Below, piece by piece: positions 42,306 to 52,595 of a stretch of 64,000 bases of DNA. The stretch lies in NCBI GenBank assembly GCA_947502635.1, contig CANNAN010000002.1, positions 124,001 through 188,000 of the forward strand, read 5' to 3'. The translations under genes were made by a program, and so were the position numbers. The notes beneath the pieces were generated by a model. It was not told the origin of the DNA. It did no database searches and worked only from the letters and a program-made list of their open reading frames with translations. Source of the stretch: an uncultured Flavobacteriaceae bacterium (GTDB lineage Bacteria; Bacteroidota; Bacteroidia; Flavobacteriales; Flavobacteriaceae). Positions within the stretch are counted from its first letter, which is position 1. Every line of letters begins with the position of its first letter.

Positions 42306-44636
42306 ATGGCAAAAAAAAAGCAAGAAACAGCAACTCAAGATTTTTCAAAATACATCCGTTGGTTTTGGATGTTATTTACAGGAGGCGTACTTTTTGTGAT
42401 ACTTATATTTTTATTCACATCTTTTTTTGGAGATTTACCAGATCACACTGTATTAGAAAATCCCAAAACACATTTGGCAACTGAAATTATTTCTTCAGAT
42501 GCAAAAACATTAGGCAAATTCTATTTAAATGATAATAGGACACCTGTGGGTTATGATGAGTTACCACAAAATTTAATAGATGCACTAATTGCAACGGAAG
42601 ATGCACGTTTTCATGATCATGCAGGGATAGATGCTAGAGGAACACTTCGAGCCATTGTCAAATTAGGCTCTGGAGGAGGTGCAAGTACCATATCGCAACA
42701 ATTGGCAAAACAATTATTTACAGGGGCGGCCTCTCGTAGTACTTTAGGAAGAATTACTCAAAAAGTAAAAGAGTGGATTATAGCCATTCGTTTAGAACGC
42801 CAATATACCAAAGAAGAAATAATTGCTCAATATTTTAATATTTATGATTTTGGTAATAATGCTGATGGTATTCGTAGTGCAGCAGCCATTTATTTTAATA
42901 AAGAGCCAGGAGAGTTAGATATGAAAGAATCTGCCATGTTGGTTGGTATGTTTAAAAATTCCTCATTATATAACCCAAGAAGAAACCCTGTAGGTGTGAA
43001 AAACAGACGTAATGTCGTTTTGTACCAACTAGAAAATTACGATTATATTAATGAAGGAGTAAAAGATTCACTTCAAAAAACAGAATTAGATTTACGCTAC
43101 ACGCCTCAATCCCATCGCGACGGTATTGCTACCTATTTTAGAGGTTATTTAGATGGGTTTATGAAAGATTGGATTAAGAAAAATCCGAAACCCGATGGCA
43201 CAAATTATAATTTATATAATGATGGTTTAAAAATATATACCACCATAGATTCGCGTATGCAACGCTATGCAGAATTAGCTGTGCAACAACATATGCCTAG
43301 GTTACAGGCTGAGTTTTTTAACCAAAACACACCAAAACGCAATCCTACGGCACCGTTTTTAGAACTTTCTCGAAAGGAAATAAATCAGTTACTAAAACGT
43401 AGTATGAAGCAAGGTGAACGCTGGAGAATATTAAAAAAAGAAGGAAAGTCTGATGATGAGATTGAAGCATCATTTCATAAGCCAACCAAAATGACTGTTT
43501 TTAAATGGGTAAAAGGGAAAGCTTCAGAGGTAGATACAATCATGAAGCCTATGGATTCTATGCGATATTATAAATCCTTTTTAAGGACAGGTATGATGTC
43601 TATGGATCCGCTAACTGGACACGTAAAAGCGTGGGTAGGTGGTATGAATTACAGGCATTTTCAGTACGATATGGTCAAACAGGGAAAACGTCAAATAGGT
43701 TCTACATTTAAACCACTTGTTTACACCGCGGCAATAGACCAGTTACACTATTCGCCTTGTGATGAATTTCCAGATACGCCTTTTTGTATAGAAAAAGATA
43801 AGCATGGCAATCCAGAAGAGTGGTGTCCTAAAAACTCTGGAGGTGAAAATGATTATGGAGGTACCAGAACTTTAAAAAATGCTTTAGCAAATTCTGTAAA
43901 TACCATAACGGCAAGGTTAATAGATAAAGTAGGTCCACAGCCTGTTGTTAATTTGGCAAAAAAATTGGGGATTGAATCCGATATACCTGCAGTGCCTTCT
44001 ATAGCTTTAGGAACACCAGATATTAGTGTTTATGAAATGGTAGGGGCGTATGCTGCTTTTGCAAACAAAGGGGTCTATACAAAACCAGTTATGGTTACGA
44101 CTATTGAAGATAAAAATGGAACCATTTTATATCAATTTAAACCTGAAACCCGAGATGTTTTGAATGAAGAAACGGCTTATGTTGCAGTGCAACTTATGGA
44201 GGGTGTTACGCATGGTGGTTCTGGTACAAGGTTAAGGCACACTTATGCTGCTAGCAGATCAGATTATAAAGAAGTTATAACAGGTTATCCCTATGAGTTT
44301 AAAAACCCAATAGCAGGAAAAACAGGAACAACTCAAAACCAGAGTGATGGTTGGTTTATGGGTATGGTACCAAATTTAGTGACTGGAGTTTGGGTAGGCG
44401 CAGAAGATAGAGCGGCACATTTTAGATCTATAACCTATGGCCAAGGTGCTGCTATGGCATTACCTATTTGGGGACTATATATGAAAAGTTGTTATGGAGA
44501 TAAGACCTTAAATATTTCTAAAGGTGAATTTGAAAAACCAAGAAGCTTATCCATAAATGTAGACTGCTCTAAAGTTTCAAGAACAAATGATGATGATTCA
44601 GATGATGATCTTCCTGAGGATTTAGGAGGATTTTAG
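42306..44636 (+). CDS. Penicillin-binding protein 1A, copy 2
   Basis: Same architecture as copy 1: membrane helix near 22-40, GT51 motif ATEDARFHDHAGIDARGTLR, GGASTISQQLAKQLF, serine motif GSTFKPLVY, SVN (ANSVNTITARL) and KTGTT. All catalytic residues are retained in both copies. The proteins differ mainly in the loop after the GT51 glutamine motif (GAASRSTLGR against GVRSKGWDK) and at the acidic C-terminus. Two functional paralogues with room for specialisation are likely. A terminator follows at 44663. Confidence 0.95.
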   Translation: MAKKKQETATQDFSKYIRWFWMLFTGGVLFVILIFLFTSFFGDLPDHTVLENPKTHLATEIISSDAKTLGKFYLNDNRTPVGYDELPQNLIDALIATEDARFHDHAGIDARGTLRAIVKLGSGGGASTISQQLAKQLFTGAASRSTLGRITQKVKEWIIAIRLERQYTKEEIIAQYFNIYDFGNNADGIRSAAAIYFNKEPGELDMKESAMLVGMFKNSSLYNPRRNPVGVKNRRNVVLYQLENYDYINEGVKDSLQKTELDLRYTPQSHRDGIATYFRGYLDGFMKDWIKKNPKPDGTNYNLYNDGLKIYTTIDSRMQRYAELAVQQHMPRLQAEFFNQNTPKRNPTAPFLELSRKEINQLLKRSMKQGERWRILKKEGKSDDEIEASFHKPTKMTVFKWVKGKASEVDTIMKPMDSMRYYKSFLRTGMMSMDPLTGHVKAWVGGMNYRHFQYDMVKQGKRQIGSTFKPLVYTAAIDQLHYSPCDEFPDTPFCIEKDKHGNPEEWCPKNSGGENDYGGTRTLKNALANSVNTITARLIDKVGPQPVVNLAKKLGIESDIPAVPSIALGTPDISVYEMVGAYAAFANKGVYTKPVMVTTIEDKNGTILYQFKPETRDVLNEETAYVAVQLMEGVTHGGSGTRLRHTYAASRSDYKEVITGYPYEFKNPIAGKTGTTQNQSDGWFMGMVPNLVTGVWVGAEDRAAHFRSITYGQGAAMALPIWGLYMKSCYGDKTLNISKGEFEKPRSLSINVDCSKVSRTNDDDSDDDLPEDLGGF

Positions 44637-44662
44637 CATCAGACATTCTTAGTATAAAAATT

Positions 44663-44692
44663 AAAAACCATCTGTTTCAGATGGTTTTTTTA
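44663..44692 (+). terminator. Rho-independent terminator after PBP1A copy 2
   Basis: AAAAACCATCTG pairs with CAGATGGTTTTT around TTT, followed by T-rich sequence, 27 bp past the stop codon. Confidence 0.88.
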
Positions 44693-44816
44693 TTGTTTTT
44701 TTGAAAAATAAAACGCTGTTTTAATCAGTTAATTTTATTGATAAATAACTTATTGGTTAATTATTTTAAAAATAATTCAATTATACGTAAATTTATACAG
44801 TAAAAATTTAATAAAA

Positions 44817-45518
44817 ATGATTAATAAAAAAGTGGCTAATGTTCAAGATGCTTTAAAAGGAGTGTCAGATAACATGACATTCATGCTTGGAGGGTTTGGT
44901 CTTAGTGGTATTCCAGAAAATGCTATTTCCGAATTAGTAAAATTAGGAGTTAAAGGATTAACATGTATCTCTAATAATGCAGGTGTTGATGATTTTGGAT
45001 TGGGCTTACTACTTCAAAAAAAACAAATAAAAAAAATGGTCTCATCGTATGTGGGAGAGAATGACGAATTTGAACGTCAAATGCTTTCTGGTGAATTGGA
45101 TGTAGAACTCATACCTCAAGGGACTTTGGCAGAACGTTGCCGGGCGGCTCAAGCGGGTTTTCCTGCCGTTTATACACCTGCTGGTTATGGAACCGAAGTG
45201 GCAGAAGGTAAAGAAACTAGAGATTTTGATGGAAAAATGTATGTTTTAGAGCATGCTTTTAAAGCCGATTTTGCATTTGTAAAAGCTTGGAAGGGAGATG
45301 CTGCTGGCAACTTGATTTTTAAAGGAACTTCTAGAAATTTCAATCCTAATATGTGTGGTGCTGCAAAAATAACGGTAGCTGAGGTTGAAGAACTAGTTCC
45401 TTTAGGAACTTTGGATCCGAATCAAATTCATATTCCTGGCATTTTTGTACAACGTATCTTTCAAGGCCCCCATTATGAAAAGCGTATTGAACAACGAACT
45501 GTGAGGCAGAGAGATTAA
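44817..45518 (+). CDS. scoA: 3-oxoacid CoA-transferase subunit A
   Basis: With subunit B it moves CoA from succinyl-CoA to acetoacetate (or a related 3-oxoacid). The 233-residue protein shows the CoA-transferase I start [20 protein letters not shown] with the glycine motif [13 protein letters not shown] (near 22-34). [17 protein letters not shown] and [20 protein letters not shown] follow. Subunit B starts 87 bp downstream in the same direction; the spacer has two small hairpins. Confidence 0.93.
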   Translation: MINKKVANVQDALKGVSDNMTFMLGGFGLSGIPENAISELVKLGVKGLTCISNNAGVDDFGLGLLLQKKQIKKMVSSYVGENDEFERQMLSGELDVELIPQGTLAERCRAAQAGFPAVYTPAGYGTEVAEGKETRDFDGKMYVLEHAFKADFAFVKAWKGDAAGNLIFKGTSRNFNPNMCGAAKITVAEVEELVPLGTLDPNQIHIPGIFVQRIFQGPHYEKRIEQRTVRQRD

Positions 45519-45524
45519 GTACTT

Positions 45525-45603
45525 GTCATTCTTGTCTTCTCAGGAATGACAAAAAGAAAAAAATATGAGATTCCCGCCTTCGCGGAAATAAAAAAAGTAT
45601 AAT
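45525..45603 (+). repeat. Two short extragenic palindromes between scoA and scoB
   Basis: GTCATTCTTG...CAGGAATGAC and TTCCCGCCTTCGCGGAA are dispersed hairpins of the type common in Flavobacteriaceae. A relative of the second (TTTCCGTGAAGGCGGAAA) lies near 62.37 kb. They could tune the relative expression of the two subunits. Confidence 0.5.
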
Positions 45604-45605
45604 GT

Positions 45606-46259
45606 ATGTTAGATAAAACAGGAATAGCAAAACGTATAGCAAAAGAAGTAAGAGACGGCTATTATGTCAACCTAGGAATAGGAATACCAACTTTGGTTGC
45701 AAATTATGTAAGAAGTGATATAGAAGTAGAATTTCAGAGTGAAAATGGTGTTTTAGGAATGGGACCATTTCCATTTGAAGGTGAAGAAGATGCCGATATT
45801 ATAAATGCAGGCAAGCAAACAATAACAACATTACCAGGTGCAAGCTTTTTTGATTCTGCTATGAGTTTCTCTATGATTCGTGGAAAACACGTAGACCTCA
45901 CCATTTTGGGTGCGATGGAAGTTGCGGAAAATGGCGATATAGCAAATTGGAAGATTCCTGGGAAAATGGTAAAAGGTATGGGAGGTGCTATGGATTTAGT
46001 TGCTAGTGCTGAAAATATTATAGTCGCTATGATGCATACAAATAAGCGGGGTGAATCTAAACTTTTAAAACAATGCTCATTACCATTAACAGGTGTTGGC
46101 TGTGTAAAAAGGATAGTAACGAATATGGCTGTGCTAGAAGTCACAAATACTGGTTTTAAACTTTTAGAACGTGCTCCAGGAGTATCTGTGGAAGCTATTA
46201 AAGAAGCTACCGAAGGCACTTTAATCGTTGATGGAGATATTCCTGAAATGAATATTTAA
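45606..46259 (+). CDS. scoB: 3-oxoacid CoA-transferase subunit B
   Basis: The 217-residue catalytic subunit. GYYVNLGIGIPTLVANYV (near 19-36) is the nucleotide/CoA-binding start, and the catalytic Glu lies in EFQSENGVLGMGP (near 43-55). SFSMIRGKHVDLTILGAMEV and GMGGAMDLVA are also typical. Together with scoA it supports ketone-body or branched-chain acid use. Confidence 0.94.
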   Translation: MLDKTGIAKRIAKEVRDGYYVNLGIGIPTLVANYVRSDIEVEFQSENGVLGMGPFPFEGEEDADIINAGKQTITTLPGASFFDSAMSFSMIRGKHVDLTILGAMEVAENGDIANWKIPGKMVKGMGGAMDLVASAENIIVAMMHTNKRGESKLLKQCSLPLTGVGCVKRIVTNMAVLEVTNTGFKLLERAPGVSVEAIKEATEGTLIVDGDIPEMNI

Positions 46260-46870
46260 CCTAAAGACTTTCGAACTATTGGGGTGAGACCTGCCTGATG
46301 TGATGGTTATTTCTTAACGATCATCTTCGTCTTAAACCTTTTTTTAATCTTATAATCATCTAATTAAGGAAGGAGCCTGTTCAAAATAAGCTTCTATTTA
46401 CAACACTCTGTTTTTTTGAAATTTCTAAATGATGGTATCCATTAACATGCCATTATCCGCTAGTTTTTCCTTTAGATATTTATTACTATTTGGGTGTGAA
46501 ATTTCTGAGAGTGCCATAGCCAGCAGTAGGTAGGGATAGCCTGTTTTAAGAATTTTTTATTGTAAAAAGGGGAATAAAAACAGATAAACAATCTGAAATC
46601 GACATGAAATGTTAAATAAAAACGTATTTCATCGATTTTTTATGGTTTTAAACGATTATATTGAAAATAAATGTGATATTAGCCATCCCCAAGTAAACCA
46701 AATAAAAATAAATAGATTTCCCCAAATCTACCATAAATTGAAAACTTATGAAATTTGCAACAAATCTACCTGAACAACCTACATTAAACGAAAGTAAATT
46801 GAAAGAAACAATTAAAGAGAATTTACGATTTTTAAAAAGCTTAGCTTATTTAACTAAAAAGATATTTATG
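46260..46870. other. Gene-poor stretch of 611 bp with coding remnants
   Basis: The minus strand keeps a decayed frame ending at 46425 (see separate entry), and the plus strand a 42-residue small ORF near the right end. The remainder is AT-rich with no promoter or RNA structure that could be defended. Confidence 0.5.
46425..46553 (-). pseudogene. Possible 3' remnant of a gene (about 43 codons)
   Basis: The frame reads ILKTGYPYLLLAMALSEISH, then PNSNKYLKEKLADNGMLMD and TII-stop, with a stop codon just upstream and no good start except an internal ATG at 46517. The composition looks coding, but no parent protein was recognised. Confidence 0.3.
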
Positions 46871-46876
46871 CTATAA
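46748..46876 (+). CDS. Small ORF of 42 residues
   Basis: MKFATNLPEQPTLNESKLKE, then a basic helix [19 protein letters not shown]-stop. An amphipathic helical peptide is predicted. It overlaps the 3' end of the ABC ATPase gene on the other strand by 6 bp. Real translation is uncertain; ribosome-binding signals are weak, as usual in this phylum. Confidence 0.35.
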   Translation: MKFATNLPEQPTLNESKLKETIKENLRFLKSLAYLTKKIFML

Positions 46877-48550
46877 CCCTTTGGGAATCGCTTCGATTAA
46901 TTTCTTAGTATATTCTTTTTTTGGTGTTTTATAAATAACATCTGCATCATCTAATTCTTCTATTTTACCTTTATTCATGACCAGTAATTGGTCAGACATA
47001 TATTTTACCACAGCTAAGTCGTGTGAGATAAAAATATAGGTAAAACCAAAGGTTTCTTTAAGCTCGTTTAAAAGATTTAATACTTGCGCCTGAACCGATA
47101 TGTCTAATGCCGAAACAGATTCGTCACACACAATTAATTTAGGTTGTAATGCAATCGTTCTTGCAATGCCAATACGTTGTCTTTGCCCACCAGAAAACTC
47201 GTGGGGATAACGATTAAAATAGTCCTCAGATAATCCCACCCGATTTAAAATATCAATCACTTTTTCTTTTCGTTCTTTATCTGAATTAAAAAGACTGTGA
47301 ACCATCATAGGTTCCATGATGGCTTCCCCGACAGGAATTCTAGGGTTTAATGATGAATAAGGGTCTTGAAAAATAATTTGAATGTCTTTGCGAAGCTTTT
47401 TAATTTCAGAATTAGGCAGTTTTGTAATATCTGTGCCTTTATATAATATCTGTCCAGCAGTAGCCTTATCTAATTGAAGAATAGCATTTCCTAATGTAGA
47501 TTTACCACAACCAGACTCACCTACTAAGCCTAATGTCTCACCTTCATACAATTTAAAGCTAACATCATTCACGGCCTTAAATGATTGTGGTTTAGTAAAC
47601 CAACCCGATTTTGAAATATATTCTTTTTCAACATTTATGACCTCTAATAGCGGAGCCTTGATGTATAGTTTTTTGTGTTGATGTTTACGTTGTTCAACAG
47701 TTATAACTTCATTTGAGGTTGTATTATTTAAATAATCATCAATAGTTGGTAATGTTTTTAATCGTGTATCTAATGAAGGACGTGAGTTAATAAGTGCTTT
47801 TGTATAGATATGTTTTGGTGTTTTGAAAATAGTTGAAACATCACCTTGCTCAACAATATCGCCTTTATACATAACTAGAACTCTATCGGCTATTTCGGAA
47901 ATTAAAGACAAATCATGAGTAATGAAAATAACACTCATTTTTGTTTCTACTTGTAATGTTTTTAGTAATTTAATAATCTCTTTTTGAACAGTGACATCGA
48001 GTGCTGTAGTCGGTTCGTCAGCAATTAATATATCAGGTTTACAAGCAATGGCCATGGCAATCATAACCCGTTGTTTTTGCCCGCCAGAAATTTCATGCGG
48101 ATACGCATTATACACTCTTTTGGCATCTGGAAGTTTTACTTTTTCGAATAATAAAACCGTTTCCTCTTTTGTTTCTTGTTTGGAAAGCCTGGTATGCTGT
48201 AATAAAATTTCCTGAACTTGTTTCCCACAGGTCATTGATGGATTTAAAGAACTCATAGGCTCTTGAAAAATCATGGCAATTTTTTTTCCACGAATCTTTT
48301 GAAAAGCTTTTGAAGCGAGTGTGGTTAAATCGTCATTATTATAATAAATGTTTCCCGAGGTAATTTTTGAAATATTTTTTGGAAGTAAACCCAAAATAGC
48401 TAAAGAGGACACTGATTTTCCAGAACCAGATTCTCCCACAATGCCCAATATTTCATTTTTATTGAGATGGTACGAAATAGTATGAATCACTTCATTTTCT
48501 CCAAATGAAATGGAAAGGTCTTTGATGCTTAAAATAGTGTTTTCCTGCAT
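46871..48550 (-). CDS. Double ABC transporter ATPase (oligopeptide/microcin C YejF type)
   Basis: Two nucleotide-binding domains in one chain of 559 residues. Domain 1 has Walker [12 protein letters not shown] (near 35-45), signature ISGGQKQR and Walker B ILIADEPT. Domain 2 has Walker [11 protein letters not shown] (near 345), signature FSGGQRQR and Walker B LIVCDES. Each domain ends with the OppD/OppF-type C-terminal extension ([22 protein letters not shown]). It powers uptake of peptides or similar solutes; permease and binding-protein genes are not adjacent. Confidence 0.93.
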   Translation of the reverse strand: MQENTILSIKDLSISFGENEVIHTISYHLNKNEILGIVGESGSGKSVSSLAILGLLPKNISKITSGNIYYNNDDLTTLASKAFQKIRGKKIAMIFQEPMSSLNPSMTCGKQVQEILLQHTRLSKQETKEETVLLFEKVKLPDAKRVYNAYPHEISGGQKQRVMIAMAIACKPDILIADEPTTALDVTVQKEIIKLLKTLQVETKMSVIFITHDLSLISEIADRVLVMYKGDIVEQGDVSTIFKTPKHIYTKALINSRPSLDTRLKTLPTIDDYLNNTTSNEVITVEQRKHQHKKLYIKAPLLEVINVEKEYISKSGWFTKPQSFKAVNDVSFKLYEGETLGLVGESGCGKSTLGNAILQLDKATAGQILYKGTDITKLPNSEIKKLRKDIQIIFQDPYSSLNPRIPVGEAIMEPMMVHSLFNSDKERKEKVIDILNRVGLSEDYFNRYPHEFSGGQRQRIGIARTIALQPKLIVCDESVSALDISVQAQVLNLLNELKETFGFTYIFISHDLAVVKYMSDQLLVMNKGKIEELDDADVIYKTPKKEYTKKLIEAIPKGL

Positions 48551-48583
48551 TTATAGATATGCTATTTTGGAGTTTAGTTGGTA

Positions 48584-49297
48584 TTAGATATGAGCAATTT
48601 CATCATCAATTAAAAGATCATCACCACGTAATCTCAAGAATATTTGAGCAACAGCAATGGTATCTTTTTCACAATAAATGACAATTCTATCAACTTCATT
48701 TTCTTCATAATACACCCGATAAACTTCGCTGCCGTCAATATCGTCTTTTGGCGATGGAATCCCTAAAACATTCGTTAGTAATTTTAATGATGTATAGGCT
48801 TTGTAATCTCCAAATTTCCATAATTCTAAAGTATCCAAATGAGGTACTTCCCATGGTTTTTTTCCAAAAAGGTTTAGTTTATAAGGCAACTCAATATTAT
48901 TAATTATCATACGACGTGCAATATAAGGGAAGTCAAATTCTTTACCGTTATGAGCACAAAGCAGATGTTTTGTTTCGCTAAAATGTGATATCAATAAGTT
49001 TTTAAAATCCTTTAAAATTTTAATTTCATCCCCATAAAAAGAAGTCACTCTAAAAGTACGGACATCATTTAAAATATTAAAATACCCAACCGAGATGCAA
49101 ACTATTTTTCCGAATTCTGCCCAAATTCCTGCACGGTCGTAAAATTCTTCTGCAGTAAATTCGTCTTTGCGTTGGTATTTAGACTTATGCTCCCAAAGGG
49201 CTTGCTTATCTTCGTTTAACTCAGAAAAATACTGTGTTTCAGGAACTGTTTCAATGTCTAGAAATAGGATATTCTCTAAATTTAATTTTGATATCAT
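48584..49297 (-). CDS. 3'-5' exonuclease (PolB exonuclease-like, DnaQ fold)
   Basis: The 237-residue product has the RNase H-like exonuclease acids: ENILFLDIETVPETQYF (DxE, near 8-24), LCAHNGKEFDFPYIARRMI (near 112-130) and a final YCEKDTIAVAQIFLRL (Asp near 214). This is the predicted PolB-related 3'-5' exonuclease family, likely in DNA repair or RNA trimming. The start lies 3 nt after the stop of the small membrane-protein gene upstream. Confidence 0.87.
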   Translation of the reverse strand: MISKLNLENILFLDIETVPETQYFSELNEDKQALWEHKSKYQRKDEFTAEEFYDRAGIWAEFGKIVCISVGYFNILNDVRTFRVTSFYGDEIKILKDFKNLLISHFSETKHLLCAHNGKEFDFPYIARRMIINNIELPYKLNLFGKKPWEVPHLDTLELWKFGDYKAYTSLKLLTNVLGIPSPKDDIDGSEVYRVYYEENEVDRIVIYCEKDTIAVAQIFLRLRGDDLLIDDEIAHI

Positions 49298-49300
49298 TAA

Positions 49301-49657
49301 TTAATCTTTTTTTATTAAAACTAAGCACTGTTTTCCAAAAATGGCAGCTACTCCAGCGGCAAGTCCTCCAATAACACCAGTTAGTAATATCAACAAATAA
49401 GGATTTCCATTTAAGGGTAATAAGGCAGCAATTTTGTTAGCCAATATAAAATCATTGGAACTGCTTAGCCAGAAAGAGTGAATTATCCATAAAAGAGCTA
49501 TGGCTAAAAAAGGGATTAAGAATACAGCACCACGTTTTAAACTAAAAAATAAGCTTGTAAAAAATGCAGCTAACATTATAGACCACCAAGGTAAAAACTG
49601 TGATAATATAAGCGCAAGAATAATAGTTGCTATAAAGTTTATAATATTCTTTTTCAT
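49301..49657 (-). CDS. Small four-helix membrane protein
   Basis: A 118-residue, strongly hydrophobic protein with about four membrane helices (INFIATIILALILSQFLPWW, AVFLIPFLAIALLWIIHSFW, and a glycine-rich last helix GVIGGLAAGVAAIFG). No charged catalytic pattern is visible. It overlaps the penicillin acylase gene stop by 4 bp and leads into the exonuclease gene, suggesting one transcript. Function unknown. Confidence 0.75.
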   Translation of the reverse strand: MKKNIINFIATIILALILSQFLPWWSIMLAAFFTSLFFSLKRGAVFLIPFLAIALLWIIHSFWLSSSNDFILANKIAALLPLNGNPYLLILLTGVIGGLAAGVAAIFGKQCLVLIKKD

Positions 49658-52068
49658 TGTTTTGACTTTAATGTTTGGGTGGCAATAATACCATCTTTAT
49701 TTTTTTGATCTTGCATAAACAATATATTGAAATATGCTCCAGTAGCCCATTTATCTATAAAATTATCATAGTACTTACTACCAGGGTTCCCTGATTGCCC
49801 TCCAGGGTAAATCCCAACCGCTTTTGGAGGGGAACTCATCTCAACAATCATACGCCACGATGGTCCGTGGTTTTTATCTGCTGCATTAACCGTATTACGG
49901 TCGCCCCCAATAGGCAAATCAAATCTAGAAAAAGCGGGAAGTGCTTGAAGTAAATGGCCAATAAATGTGCCTTTGTAGTCTTGCCAATGGTAGTTTCCGT
50001 ATGTTACTTTCCAATCTATGAGTTCTTTTGCAGCTTCTTTAAAGGTAATTAGAAACAAATCATTCGCTGTTTCTTTATCGGCTGTTCCTAATATGTCCAT
50101 AAATGCATCATCAGGATTATTTTTAAGCATATGTATTGTTTGATAGGTATAAGGGGGTATTAAAGCGACATTGTTAGTGTTTAATTCATCCCAAACTAAC
50201 GGATATAATTTTGTCCACCATGCATCCCATATGCTAGGAGCAATTTGATCGGTTTCACTATGAAAATCCCAATCCTTAATGATGTTTAATATCTCTAATT
50301 CTTCTGGTGTTAATTGTGATGTATTCATATGTGCAATCATATGAGGAAGTAATTCTGACGCTTTTAAGTTGAAGTTGTTATTTTGTAGGTTTTTAAAATC
50401 TTGAATGGTAAATTTTTCTTTAGATTCAAGAAAATTATTAATGATCCTATTTCTATAAATTTCGTAATGGTCATTAAAGACATAGAATGGATAAGATTCA
50501 TCGACGGGGTGTTGATTGGCAGAACTAACAAAACCACGCTCAGGGTTTTTAGTATGTGCATTAAATTTTTGAGGTATGAAACCTTGCCAGTCATGTTCTG
50601 GATTGCTTCCATCCATTAAAAATTTCCCTTGGCCTTTCCACTTATTTGGGAACTGCCCTTGAACCCATATGGCTATGTCTCCATCGGTTGAAGCAAATGC
50701 AAAATTTTGAGCTGGTGCCACATGAGTAGAAATAGCTTTCAGGTAATCGTCATAATTTTTTCCATGATTGAGTTTAAAGAAGAGTCGTGTAAAATTATGA
50801 CCAATGTGTCCTGCCCATTTCATGGCATAGCCTTTTTTTTCATCACTACTTTTAAAAGTATGATCATAACTAACAGGACCATGATGTGTGTAGGCTACAG
50901 AGTCAAGAAATGTTTCCTTATTTCTAATTTTAATTTCCTCTACTCTAATTTGTGTGTCTTTCCATTGATTATTGTATTTATAAGCTTGTCTTGTCGAATC
51001 TTTAAATTCTATTTTATACCAATCTTTAACATCACGAGTCGCATTAGTTACCGCCCAAGAAATATGATTATTGAATCCTATAATGATGCCTAAAGCCCCA
51101 GGGAGAGTTGCTCCATAAGTACTTTGGTTAGGTGAAGTTAATTGCATGACGAACCAAATGGACGGTAAATTAAGACCCAAATGAGGATCACTAGCTAAAA
51201 TAGGATTGCCTGAGTGTGATTTATTTCCAGACACCGCCCAATTATTACTGCCGTTGTTTGGGTGTGGCTTATCCATGGTTTCTGCAATAGAATCTAAAGG
51301 CAATTCGCCTTGAGGAATTTCACTTATTTTTGTGTCAATAAAACTCCAGTCGGTTTCTTTTGGAATTATAGGCTCGTTAACATCAAAAAAATCAGGAAAG
51401 AGTAAGTCAAAACGTTCTTTGCCAAATTTACTCAGTGCATTGGTATATTCTAAATCAGAATCACGACCACATAGCATATCGGTCATGTACATTAATAAAT
51501 GCATTGTTTTTTCAATAGACCAAGCTTCAGGTTTATAATCTAGAAGCTTATATTCAACAGGGTAATCTTTCGGACTTAGTTGGTTTATATAGGCATTAAC
51601 ACCATCACTGTAAGCTTGTAAATAAGCCATAGATTCTTTGTCTGACTTAACAATTTCTAAACTGTTTTCTGCTCCGTAAAGCATGCCTTTTCTCCGTTGT
51701 GCTCTATCATAATTTAATGCTTTTTCACCAATTATTTCAGAGAGTCTTCCAGCTGCAGCAAAGGTTTGAAATTCCATTTGCCATAAACGGTGTTTTGCTG
51801 TTATATATCCTTGCGCTCGGTATAAATCTGAGTCATTTTTTGCAAATATGTGAGGAATAAGTTGCTCGTCATAATGTATGGTAGTATCATCTAAAAGCCC
51901 CTCGATTTCAATATTTCCAGTAATAGACTCGTCTTTATCATTTTGCCAAATACCTTGCGATGGAGATAGAAATTTGCCAATAGGAGGAATCGCTCCAAGT
52001 TTTGTGTTAAATGTATAAAAAACAACAATGGTTAGTAATAGTGATACTGCGAATTTGAGTAATTTCAT
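49654..52068 (-). CDS. Penicillin acylase family protein (Ntn hydrolase)
   Basis: Amide hydrolase of the N-terminal nucleophile type, made as a precursor that cleaves itself. An 804-residue product with an N-terminal signal/anchor. The alpha region includes LYRAQGYITAKHRLWQMEF. The autocleavage site GSNNWAVSGNKSHSGNPIL (near 272-290) places the catalytic Ser after Gly, and ILASDPHLGLNLPSIWFVMQ follows. The C-terminal GGDRNTVNAADKNHGPSWR is also conserved. Members cut penicillins, acyl-homoserine lactones or other amides; substrate unknown. Confidence 0.93.
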   Translation of the reverse strand: MKLLKFAVSLLLTIVVFYTFNTKLGAIPPIGKFLSPSQGIWQNDKDESITGNIEIEGLLDDTTIHYDEQLIPHIFAKNDSDLYRAQGYITAKHRLWQMEFQTFAAAGRLSEIIGEKALNYDRAQRRKGMLYGAENSLEIVKSDKESMAYLQAYSDGVNAYINQLSPKDYPVEYKLLDYKPEAWSIEKTMHLLMYMTDMLCGRDSDLEYTNALSKFGKERFDLLFPDFFDVNEPIIPKETDWSFIDTKISEIPQGELPLDSIAETMDKPHPNNGSNNWAVSGNKSHSGNPILASDPHLGLNLPSIWFVMQLTSPNQSTYGATLPGALGIIIGFNNHISWAVTNATRDVKDWYKIEFKDSTRQAYKYNNQWKDTQIRVEEIKIRNKETFLDSVAYTHHGPVSYDHTFKSSDEKKGYAMKWAGHIGHNFTRLFFKLNHGKNYDDYLKAISTHVAPAQNFAFASTDGDIAIWVQGQFPNKWKGQGKFLMDGSNPEHDWQGFIPQKFNAHTKNPERGFVSSANQHPVDESYPFYVFNDHYEIYRNRIINNFLESKEKFTIQDFKNLQNNNFNLKASELLPHMIAHMNTSQLTPEELEILNIIKDWDFHSETDQIAPSIWDAWWTKLYPLVWDELNTNNVALIPPYTYQTIHMLKNNPDDAFMDILGTADKETANDLFLITFKEAAKELIDWKVTYGNYHWQDYKGTFIGHLLQALPAFSRFDLPIGGDRNTVNAADKNHGPSWRMIVEMSSPPKAVGIYPGGQSGNPGSKYYDNFIDKWATGAYFNILFMQDQKNKDGIIATQTLKSKQ

Positions 52069-52121
52069 TTAAGTAAGTTTATTGAAATTAAATATAGGAA
52101 ATTTTTTATGGAATGGTCAAT

Positions 52122-52595
52122 CTAAAACAAGGATTGTTGCTTATAGGGGCTCTCATGCTCTAATAACCATTGTTTACGATGCAACCCGCCTGCATACCCT
52201 GTTAAACTACCATCACTGCCAATAACGCGGTGACATGGCACAATAATCCAAAGCGGATTCTTCCCGTTAGCATTAGCCACGGCTCGAATCGCTTTTATAT
52301 CACCCAGTTGTTTTGATAATTCTAAATAAGAAAGTGTTTTGCCGTAAGGAATTTGCTCAAGCAGTTGCCAGACTTTTTTTTGAAAATCGGTGCCTTGCGG
52401 ATTTAATTTTAGACTGAATTGACTGCGCTTACCTTCAAAATACTCTTTAAGTTGAATGACACAATCTTCAAGTTCAATAGGGATAATATCTGTGATTTTT
52501 TCTTCGGTATTAAGGACTGTTACAGAAGTAATGCCATCTTTATCACCAACTATTTTTGTGTAACCTAAGGGGGATTTGATGATGCAAGTCTCCAT
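52122..52595 (-). CDS. ogt: Methylated-DNA-protein-cysteine methyltransferase
   Basis: Removes alkyl groups from O6-alkylguanine in DNA by a suicide reaction. The 157-residue product shows the active site NPLWIIVPCHRVIGSDGSLT (Cys near 122) and the DNA-binding helix PYGKTLSYLELSKQLGDIKA. AVANANGKNP and GYAGGLHRKQWLLEHE are also typical. It starts one base inside the stop of the CNNM-type gene. Confidence 0.95.
   Translation of the reverse strand: METCIIKSPLGYTKIVGDKDGITSVTVLNTEEKITDIIPIELEDCVIQLKEYFEGKRSQFSLKLNPQGTDFQKKVWQLLEQIPYGKTLSYLELSKQLGDIKAIRAVANANGKNPLWIIVPCHRVIGSDGSLTGYAGGLHRKQWLLEHESPYKQQSLF

Noticed and set aside
45734-46219. A 161-codon minus-strand frame inside scoB
   Set aside because: The plus frame has all CoA-transferase motifs; the antisense frame is a shadow with no family match.
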